This document shows, one piece after another, positions 52,341 to 59,417 of a stretch of 64,000 bases of DNA. Both the position numbers and the translations under genes were made by a program. This DNA is from NCEH01 sp043195095 (GTDB lineage: Bacteria; Pseudomonadota; Alphaproteobacteria; Rhizobiales; Xanthobacteraceae), in NCBI RefSeq assembly GCF_043195095.1, contig NZ_JBAFWN010000005.1. One strand, written 5' to 3'. Each line of letters opens with the position of its first letter. Position 1 is the stretch's first letter. The notes below the pieces were generated by a model. That model worked only from the letters and a program-made list of their open reading frames with translations, made no database searches and was not told the DNA's origin.

Positions 52341-53921
52341 GTGAAACAGGTCCTGATCGCCTTCGCTTCCGCCGCGCTGCTCGCCGGTCCCGCCGTGGCG
52401 GCCGATTATTCGACCATCCTGACGCCGGCCAAGCCGGGCTGGCCGCTCGCCCACCCCATCGCCACCAGCGAAATCGCGCCGCCGCCCTTCTCTCTGCCCT
52501 CGGAGCGCGGCGTGAACCCGGCCTATGTGCCCGGCCTTCCCGGCCTGCCGCAGGGCCGCGCCGTGACCGACGATTTCGGCCGCAAGCCACTGAAATATGA
52601 CGCGGTCTTCATTCGTAAGAGCCGGGTCGAGAACGGCGAGGTGGTGATCCCGCCCGGTGGCTTGGCTTTCATGGAAGACACCTGGGGCGGCGAGGTGGCG
52701 TTGCGCGGCGAGCAGGTGCCGGTGCTCGGCCGCCTGCCCACCTATGTCGATTACGACATGACGATCGAGGTGAAGGAGAACGTCACCATCCCCGCCGGCG
52801 GCAGCGTGGTGGTGGGCGGGCAGGTCTATAATTATTACGCCACCGTCGGCCATGAGAAGATGGCCAACCATTCGCTGCATGTGCGCACCATCGCCGGCAC
52901 CGACTGGGAATGGGCGTTCGGCGCGCCGGAATTGTCGAGCACCGAGACCGGCTGGTGGGGCAATCGCTTCGCGCAGCTCTACAACCAGGGGCAGGCGCGC
53001 GAAATCTCCGGGCAGAAGCTGGTGTTCGACTGGATTTCCGGTGTCCGCATGGACCGCATCCTGCTCGCCGAGGACAAGGTGTTCGCCGGCCTTGCCGGGG
53101 CCGGCGAGAGCTGGCCGGTGGGTGATCGCAAGGTGCGGGTGGCGGCGGTGGACGCTGCCGCCGGCACGGTGACACTGGAGCTGCTGGAGGGCGGCACGGT
53201 CAAGGGATCGAAGACCCTCGGCCCGGTCAAGGCGGACCTGCTGATCGAGGACACCACCGCCCGCAAGGCGCTGGTGTTCGAGGACGGCGACATGGTGGCC
53301 TTCCTCTCGCCCTGGCCCAATGCCTTCGAGGGCGACAAGGCCAATCTGAAGGTCTACGGCAAGGCATTCAGCCTTTCCTACGGCACCGATTACGCCCGCG
53401 ATCCGCGCTTCGCGGTCTATCCGGTGGGCTGCCCCACCGGGCACAATTTCGGCTTCCTGCTGGTCAACAAGAGCGAGATCCGGCTGAAGCCCGGCACCTC
53501 GGTCGATGGCCCCGAGGGCTATTTCAAGATCGCGGTGGACCGGATCGCGGGCGATGCCGTCACCGCCTGGCATGTGGAAGACGCCCAGGGCAACCGCTCG
53601 ATCAATCTCGGCGGCCCGCAGGTCGCCAATGTCGATCTGGTGCTCGGGCAGGGGCGGGTGGCCGGACAGGCGATCCTGAAGGACGTGGGCCGCGCCATGC
53701 TCACCCGCTCTTACGCCACCGCCGCCCGGCTGGAGACCGCCGCATTGCCCGCCGACCAGAAGACGCAGGCGGCGGCCGCGCCCCCCGTCGCCGCGTCTGC
53801 GGCCGCGCAGCCGCACGTCGTCGAAGCCGGAATCTCGCCCGCGCTCGCAATCGCCGTCGGCATCCTCGCCATTGGCGCGGGCGCGGTCGGCTACGAGGTC
53901 GGGCGGCGCCGCAAGGCGTGA
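52341..53921 (+). CDS. Hypothetical exported, C-terminally membrane-anchored protein
   Basis: A 526-residue protein of no family known to me. It starts with a GTG (MKQVLIAFASAALLAGPAVAA), a good signal peptide, and has the ribosome binding site GAAGGGAGAA. The mature part is a long beta-rich domain of about 450 residues with many Gly/Val/Thr-rich stretches. Blocks such as TDWEWAFGAPELSSTE and YPVGCPTGHNFGFLL include the only mature cysteine I see. An Ala-rich linker leads to one C-terminal membrane helix (ISPALAIAVGILAIGAGAVGY) ending RRRKA, so most of it lies in the periplasm with a short cytoplasmic tail. It may be a periplasmic receptor or enzyme of the operon. Confidence 0.72.
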   Translation: MKQVLIAFASAALLAGPAVAADYSTILTPAKPGWPLAHPIATSEIAPPPFSLPSERGVNPAYVPGLPGLPQGRAVTDDFGRKPLKYDAVFIRKSRVENGEVVIPPGGLAFMEDTWGGEVALRGEQVPVLGRLPTYVDYDMTIEVKENVTIPAGGSVVVGGQVYNYYATVGHEKMANHSLHVRTIAGTDWEWAFGAPELSSTETGWWGNRFAQLYNQGQAREISGQKLVFDWISGVRMDRILLAEDKVFAGLAGAGESWPVGDRKVRVAAVDAAAGTVTLELLEGGTVKGSKTLGPVKADLLIEDTTARKALVFEDGDMVAFLSPWPNAFEGDKANLKVYGKAFSLSYGTDYARDPRFAVYPVGCPTGHNFGFLLVNKSEIRLKPGTSVDGPEGYFKIAVDRIAGDAVTAWHVEDAQGNRSINLGGPQVANVDLVLGQGRVAGQAILKDVGRAMLTRSYATAARLETAALPADQKTQAAAAPPVAASAAAQPHVVEAGISPALAIAVGILAIGAGAVGYEVGRRRKA

Positions 53922-53955
53922 GCGCCGTGCCCGCCCATCAGCTGAGGATCGCGCC

Positions 53956-55455
53956 ATGACCTTGGGCGAAAGCCAAATCCATAAGCCCGACGTCTCCTTC
54001 GACGGCGGCGATCTCGATTGCGGCAACGGGCTGCTGCTGCTGATCCGCCGCCATATCGATCCGCTGCCGCGCGGGGGGCTGCTGGAAATCTTGTCCTCGG
54101 AAATCTCGGTGGACGAGGATTTGCCCGCCTGGTGCCGGCTCACCGGCAACGAGCTGGTGTCCTTCACCAAGGTGGAGCGCCAGCGCTCGTTCCTGGTGTG
54201 CAAGGGTACGCTCGCTGAGCGCGCGCCCGCGCCGCCGCCCGCCGCGCCCATGGCCGCCCCGGTCCCCGCCGCGCCGGCGTCCCGGCGCGTTCCGGTCGAG
54301 CCGCCGGCCATCCCGCCTTTGGCCGTGACCGGCATCGGCTCCTGGCCGCGCCCGCGCTGGATGATCGAGGCGATGCACGCTTATGTGGAGGGTCGCCTGT
54401 CCGAGGCCGCGTTCCAGGAGACCGCCGATGATGCGGTGCGCCTCGCCATCGCCGCGCAGGAGAAGGCAGGCGTCGACATCGTGACCGACGGCGAGCAGCG
54501 GCGCGACAGCTATGCGAGCTTCGTCGCGAGCCGGCTCGACAATTGCCAGCTCATCCCGCTCACCGATCTGCTGCCCCTGGTCGACGATCCCGAGGAGTTC
54601 CAGGCGGAATTGCGCGCGCTCGACATTCCGGCCGGGGACGTGCGCCATCCGGCGGTGTTCGGCAAGCTGGCGCGCTCGCGCCCGCTGGTGGCCCATGAGG
54701 TGGATTTCGCGCGCGGAATCACCGCCAAGCCGGTGAAGGTGGCCTTGCCCGGCCCCTATCTGCTCACCCGCACCATGTGGATGGAGTGCATTTCCGACCG
54801 CGCCTATGACACCCGCGAGGCACTCGCCGAGGACATCGTGCGGGTTCTGCGCGAGGAAGTGGCCGAACTGATGGATGCCGGCGCGGCGCTGGTGCAGTTC
54901 GACGAGCCGGTGCTGTCCGAGGTGGTGTTCTCCGGGGCCAAGAACAAGCGCAGCTTCATGTGCGGCGCGCTCTCGGAATCGCTCGCGCCGGAGCATGAAC
55001 TCGGCTTCGCCCGCGACCTGCTCAATGCGGTGCTGGAGGGCGCCCCGCGCCATCGCACCGCCTTGCATGTGTGCCGGGGCAATTGGACTCCCGACGAAAG
55101 CGTCGCGCTCGCCGGCAGCTATGCCCCGCTGATCGAGACTTTGGCGCAGGTGAAGGTGGGCGCCTATCTCCTGGAAATGTGCACCCCGCGGGCCGGGGAG
55201 ATGGAGATCCTTCAAGCCCTGCCGCGGGAGGCGCGGATCGGCGTCGGGGTGGTCAATCAGAAGGACCCGCACGCCGAGGGTGTGGACGAGGTCGCCGCCC
55301 GCATATCCCATGCCATCAATCTGTTCGGCCGTGAGCGCGTGCTGCTGCACCCCGATTGCGGCTTCGCCACTTTTGCCGACAACCCGATCTGCTGCACCGG
55401 CTCGGCGCAGGAGAAGCTCTCCGCCATCGCCCAAGCGGCCGCGCGGTTCCGATAA
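53956..55455 (+). CDS. Fusion of TusA-like module and MetE-type methyltransferase domain
   Basis: A 499-residue cytoplasmic protein with two parts. Residues 12-85 form a TusA-like module with Cys22 in DCGNG and Cys60 in DLPAWCRLTGNEL, closely matching the small protein encoded at 51130. After a Pro/Ala linker (86-120) comes a cobalamin-independent methionine-synthase-type barrel (about 121-499). Its zinc ligands appear complete: His371 and Cys373 (LHVCRG), Glu407 (LLEMCTP), and Cys468 (HPDCGF). GSWPRP (129-133) and the DEPVL segment are also typical. The N-terminal half of full MetE is absent, as in core-MetE and epoxyalkane:CoM transferases. The fused sulfur carrier is unusual; the thiol substrate is unknown. 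Confidence 0.82.
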   Translation: MTLGESQIHKPDVSFDGGDLDCGNGLLLLIRRHIDPLPRGGLLEILSSEISVDEDLPAWCRLTGNELVSFTKVERQRSFLVCKGTLAERAPAPPPAAPMAAPVPAAPASRRVPVEPPAIPPLAVTGIGSWPRPRWMIEAMHAYVEGRLSEAAFQETADDAVRLAIAAQEKAGVDIVTDGEQRRDSYASFVASRLDNCQLIPLTDLLPLVDDPEEFQAELRALDIPAGDVRHPAVFGKLARSRPLVAHEVDFARGITAKPVKVALPGPYLLTRTMWMECISDRAYDTREALAEDIVRVLREEVAELMDAGAALVQFDEPVLSEVVFSGAKNKRSFMCGALSESLAPEHELGFARDLLNAVLEGAPRHRTALHVCRGNWTPDESVALAGSYAPLIETLAQVKVGAYLLEMCTPRAGEMEILQALPREARIGVGVVNQKDPHAEGVDEVAARISHAINLFGRERVLLHPDCGFATFADNPICCTGSAQEKLSAIAQAAARFR

Positions 55456-55711
55456 AAGGGCGGAAGGGCGCGCGGCCGTGCGGAAAGCCGGCTCGCGGAA
55501 AGGCGGGGTGGCGGCGGCGGTGCGGGTCGGCTTTGCCGAAATCAGCCCGTGCGCGCGAGCGTCGGCGGCAGTCCGCAGCGTTGCCCGCTCGGGTTGCGCG
55601 TGGGCAGGTCAAGTGCAATAAGCCAGTGCCGTATCGGTCCGCGCGGATCATGTTCGCGCGCCAGGAATGTCGCACGGGACGCCTTCAGGCGTCTTCGGAG
55701 GCTGTGAGCAG

Positions 55712-57157
55712 GTGCAAGGGCTGGCCGCGAAAGAAGATGCGTCTCTCCCACCCCTCGCGGTGGATCTCGACGGCACCTTGACCTTCTCCGATACCCTGCA
55801 CGAGGGCTGCCTCGCTTATGTGAAGACGGGGCTGCAGGATGTCGTCGACCTCGCGGCCCGGCTCGGCGAGGGCAAGGCGGCGTTCAAGCGCGCGGTCGCC
55901 GACCGCACCGATTTCGATCCCGCATTGCTGCCCTACAACACGGACCTGCTGAATTATCTGAAGGCGCAGAAGCGTGCCGGGCGCACGATCGCCTTGGTCA
56001 CCGCGGCCGATCAATCCATCGCCGATGCGGTGGCGGCCCATCTCGGCCTGTTCGATCTGGCGCGCGGGTCGCAGCATGGGGTCAATCTCTCCGGCACGCG
56101 CAAGCTGGCGGCGATCCGGGAGATGCTGGGAGAGCGGTTCGTCTATGCCGGCGATGGCCCGGTGGACACGCCCATCTTCGCGGCGGCGGAAGCGGTGATC
56201 CTGGTGGGCAATGTGGAGCGCTTGAGGCCGCTGCTGCCGGCGGGAAAGCCCATCGAGCAGGCGTTCGCGGTGAAACGCGCGGGCGCGCGCACCTGGGCGA
56301 AGGCGCTGCGCATCCAGCATTGGGCGAAGAACACATTGGTGTTCGTCGCCCCCGTGCTCGGCTTCAGCTATGCGACGCCGGTGCTGGCGATGAACGCGGT
56401 CCTGCTGTTCTTCGCCATGGGCATCCTGGCCTCGGCGACCTATATCGTGAACGACCTGCTGGACCTGCCCTCGGATCGGCAGCATCCGCGCAAGCGCTCG
56501 CGTCCGTTCGCCGCCGGCGCCATCCCTCCGCGCGACGGCGCGTTCGCGGCGATCGCCCTGTTCGCGCTCTCGGCGCTGATCTCGCTGGCCCTGCCGATCG
56601 CCGCCGCGGCGGCGCTCGCGGCTTATGCGGTGGTCACGCTGACCTATTCGCTGATCCTCAAGCGCCAGCCGATCATCGACGTGTTCGTGCTGGCGGGCCT
56701 GTTCACCTTGCGGGTGCTTGCCGGCAGCCTGCTGGCGCCGCAGCCGGTTTCGCCCTGGCTGCTCACCTTCTCCATGCTGATCTTCCTCGGCCTGGCCATG
56801 GTGAAGCGCTATGCGGAATTGAACCGCGTGGTGCAGGCCGGCGGCACGGCCGTGGTGTCGCGCGGCTATACGGTGCGCGATCTGCCGCTGCTGCTGGCGG
56901 CGGGCGTCGCCTCCAGCTTTTCCGCGATCGTGATCTTCATGGTCTATCTGATCAATGAGCAATACCCGCGCGACATCTACACCCACCCCGGCATGCTGTG
57001 GGCGCTGATGCCGCTGGTGCTGATCTGGATCCTGCGGGTCTGGCATCTCACCGTGCACGGGCGCATGAGCGAGGACCCGGTGGTGTTCGCGCTGAAGGAT
57101 CGCTTCTCGCTCGTGCTGGGCCTTCTGGCCCTGCTCACCTTGCTGGCGGCGACCTGA
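55712..57157 (+). CDS. UbiA-type prenyltransferase with N-terminal HAD phosphatase domain
   Basis: Two-domain protein of about 481 residues. The N-terminal part (1-190) is a HAD hydrolase with nucleophile motif VDLDGTLTFSDTL, motif II in LVTAADQ and motif IV near YAGDGPVDTPIFAAA. The C-terminal part is a UbiA membrane enzyme: Asp motif YIVNDLLDLPSDRQHPRKRSRPFAAG, second motif in KRYAELNR, and about nine helices. It resembles decaprenyl-phosphate phosphoribosyltransferases; the HAD part could remove the 5-phosphate from the product. A GTG at 55712 has GGAGG ten bases upstream; an ATG at 55667 is possible but poorly placed. The stop overlaps the next start. Confidence 0.83.
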   Translation: MQGLAAKEDASLPPLAVDLDGTLTFSDTLHEGCLAYVKTGLQDVVDLAARLGEGKAAFKRAVADRTDFDPALLPYNTDLLNYLKAQKRAGRTIALVTAADQSIADAVAAHLGLFDLARGSQHGVNLSGTRKLAAIREMLGERFVYAGDGPVDTPIFAAAEAVILVGNVERLRPLLPAGKPIEQAFAVKRAGARTWAKALRIQHWAKNTLVFVAPVLGFSYATPVLAMNAVLLFFAMGILASATYIVNDLLDLPSDRQHPRKRSRPFAAGAIPPRDGAFAAIALFALSALISLALPIAAAAALAAYAVVTLTYSLILKRQPIIDVFVLAGLFTLRVLAGSLLAPQPVSPWLLTFSMLIFLGLAMVKRYAELNRVVQAGGTAVVSRGYTVRDLPLLLAAGVASSFSAIVIFMVYLINEQYPRDIYTHPGMLWALMPLVLIWILRVWHLTVHGRMSEDPVVFALKDRFSLVLGLLALLTLLAAT

Positions 57158-58518
57158 TGGAGCCGGTCCGGCGCGCCTATCGCTCCTGGGGCGGCGTCTT
57201 GCGCGCCGAGGGCGACGTGGTGCGCCCGCGCGATCCGGAAAGTGCAGCGCGCCTGCTCCAAGGGCCGCCTGCCGCGCCGGCCATCGCCTATGGCTGCGGG
57301 CGCTCCTATGGGGACGTGGCGCTCAATCCCGGCGGGCTGCTGGTGGAGACCCGCCATCTCGACTGCTTCATGGCGTTCGATCCCCAAAGCGGCCTCTTGA
57401 CCTGCGAAGCCGGGGTGCGGCTCGCCGATATCTTCGCGGTGATCTCCCGCCCGCTGGCGGACGGCTCGGGCTGGATGCTGCCGGTGGTGCCGGGCACACG
57501 CTTCGTCAGCGTGGGCGGGGCCATCGCCAATGACGTGCACGGCAAGAACGACCACGCCTGCGGCAGCTTCGGCAATCATGTCGAGAGCCTGGAGCTGGCG
57601 CGCAGCGATGGCAGCCGCCTCATCTGCTCGCGCACGGAAAATCCCGGCCTGTTCTGCGCCACCATCGGCGGGCTGGGCCTGACCGGGCTGATCCTCTCCG
57701 CCACGCTGCGCCTGCGCAAGGTGAGCGGGCTGGCGCTGGAGAGCGAGGAGATCCGCTTCGGCCATCTCGACGATTTCTTCGCCCTGGATGCGGAAAGCGC
57801 CGAGGCATGGGAATATACCGCCGCCTGGGTGGATTGCCTCGCCGGCGGGGCGCAGCTCGGGCGCGGCATCTATGTGCGGGCGCGCCATGCGCCGGGCGTC
57901 GGCGCGCCGCCGCCCTCGCGCGAAACGAAGATCGCGGTGCCCTTCGCCCCGCCCATCTCGGCGGTGAACGCGCTGTCGCTGCGCGCGTTCAATGCCGCCT
58001 ACTTGCGCAAGCTCGGCCGCTCGGGCCGAAAGACGCGCATTGCCTCCTATGAGAAGACTTTCTTCCCGCTGGACGCCATCGGCCAGTGGAACAAGCTCTA
58101 TGGCCCGCGCGGCTTCTACCAGTTCCAGGCGGTGATCCCGCCGCAGGCGGCGCGCGATGGCACGGCGGATCTGCTGCGCGCCATCGCGGATGCCGGGCAG
58201 GGCTCCATGCTGGTGGTGCTGAAGCGCTTCGGCAGCGTGGGTTCGCCCGGCCTCATGTCGTTTCCCATGCCCGGCGTGACGCTGGCCCTGGACTTCCCCA
58301 ATCTGGGCGAGGGCACGCTGCGCCTGCTGCGGCGGCTGGAGGATATCGTGGTCGTCGCGCGCGGGCGCATCTATCCCGCCAAGGATTTCTCCATGTCGGC
58401 CGAAACCTATGCGAAGGGCTATCCGGCCCTGTCCGCGTTCCGGCATTTCCTCGATCCCGCAATGTCCTCGGCGTTTTCGCGCCGCGTCGGCATTCACCCG
58501 GCGGAGGCCCAGACATGA
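57157..58518 (+). CDS. FAD-binding oxidase, DprE1-like
   Basis: A 453-residue FAD-linked oxidase. The N-terminal FAD domain includes YGCGRSYGDVALNPGG, GWMLPVVPGTRFVSVGGAIANDVHGKNDH and a long FATIGGLGLTGLI-like segment. The C-terminal substrate domain holds FYQFQAVIPP and VVLKRFG. The AIANDVHGKNDH block is diagnostic for DprE1, which oxidises decaprenylphosphoryl ribose at C2 as the first half of its epimerisation to arabinose. Its start overlaps the UbiA gene stop (TGATG), and its stop overlaps the DprE2-like gene start (ATGA). Confidence 0.88.
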   Translation: MEPVRRAYRSWGGVLRAEGDVVRPRDPESAARLLQGPPAAPAIAYGCGRSYGDVALNPGGLLVETRHLDCFMAFDPQSGLLTCEAGVRLADIFAVISRPLADGSGWMLPVVPGTRFVSVGGAIANDVHGKNDHACGSFGNHVESLELARSDGSRLICSRTENPGLFCATIGGLGLTGLILSATLRLRKVSGLALESEEIRFGHLDDFFALDAESAEAWEYTAAWVDCLAGGAQLGRGIYVRARHAPGVGAPPPSRETKIAVPFAPPISAVNALSLRAFNAAYLRKLGRSGRKTRIASYEKTFFPLDAIGQWNKLYGPRGFYQFQAVIPPQAARDGTADLLRAIADAGQGSMLVVLKRFGSVGSPGLMSFPMPGVTLALDFPNLGEGTLRLLRRLEDIVVVARGRIYPAKDFSMSAETYAKGYPALSAFRHFLDPAMSSAFSRRVGIHPAEAQT

Positions 58519-59267
58519 CCGAGACCGCACGCCGCGTCGCCATCTTCGGCGCCACCTCCGACATCGCCATCGCCTTTGCCCGCCGCTGCGCCGAGGCGCG
58601 CCAGCGCCTCGTGCTGGTGGGCCGCGACCGCGCCGCCCTCGACCGCTTGGCGGCGGACCTCAGCGTGCGCGGGGCGCCGCAGGTGGAGGTGCAGGAGGCC
58701 GATTTCGCCCGCACGGCCGCGCTTGCGGCGGTGGCCGAAAATGCCTGGACCGCGCTCGGCGGGCTGGACGTGGCGCTCATCGCCTACGGTTCGTTGCCCG
58801 ACCAGGCCCGTGTTTCCGCCGATGCGGCGGAAGGGGAAGCGGCGCTCGCGCTCAATTTCGTCAGCCCGGCTTTGCTCGCAGACGCGCTCGCGGCGCGCTT
58901 CGAGGCGCAACGGACGGGCACCATCGCCGTGATCACTTCGGTGGCCGGCGACCGGGGGCGGCAGAGCAATTATCTCTACGGCGCCGCCAAGGGCGGGCTG
59001 CAAAAATTCCTGGAAGGCCTGCGGCATCGCCTGTTCAAGGCCAATGTCGCGGTGCTCGATGTGCGCCCCGGTTTCGTCGCGACGAAAATGACCGCCCATC
59101 TGCCGCAGGGCGGCCCGCTGTGGGCGACGCCGGAGAAGGTGGCGGGCGATATGGAGGCCGCCATCGCCAAGCGCGGCGCGGTGCTCTACACGCCCTGGTT
59201 CTGGTTCGGCATCATGGCCATCGTGCGCAATGTGCCGCGCCCGCTGTTCCACCGCAGCAAGCTCTGA
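58515..59267 (+). CDS. SDR reductase, DprE2-like
   Basis: NAD(P)H-dependent short-chain reductase of 250 residues. It has the glycine-rich motif VAIFGATSDIAIAFARR, Ser in AVITSVAGDRGRQSNYLYGAAKGGLQKFLEGLRHRL with catalytic Tyr and Lys, and VLDVRPGFVATKM. DprE2 reduces the 2-keto intermediate made by DprE1 to give decaprenylphosphoryl arabinose. The C-terminus has a hydrophobic, Trp/Phe-rich stretch (YTPWFWFGIMAIV) that may touch the membrane. It is the last gene of the coupled trio. Confidence 0.86.
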   Translation: MTETARRVAIFGATSDIAIAFARRCAEARQRLVLVGRDRAALDRLAADLSVRGAPQVEVQEADFARTAALAAVAENAWTALGGLDVALIAYGSLPDQARVSADAAEGEAALALNFVSPALLADALAARFEAQRTGTIAVITSVAGDRGRQSNYLYGAAKGGLQKFLEGLRHRLFKANVAVLDVRPGFVATKMTAHLPQGGPLWATPEKVAGDMEAAIAKRGAVLYTPWFWFGIMAIVRNVPRPLFHRSKL

Positions 59268-59417
59268 CGGCGCGGGCGCTTTTCGGCTTCGCCAACCTGT
59301 TATGCCGCACGCCGCCCAGGCGAATACCGCAAAGAGACGGATTGCGACTTTCCAGCGCACCCCTCACACTCCCCCCATAAGACAAGAAAACCTGGGTGGA
59401 AACGTAGAGGTGGATTC

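Noticed and set aside
53956..55455. Assignment of the fusion protein as standard methionine synthase MetE
   Set aside because: It lacks the N-terminal half of full MetE, carries a sulfur-carrier module, and sits in an operon unrelated to methionine genes; the zinc site alone does not set the substrate.
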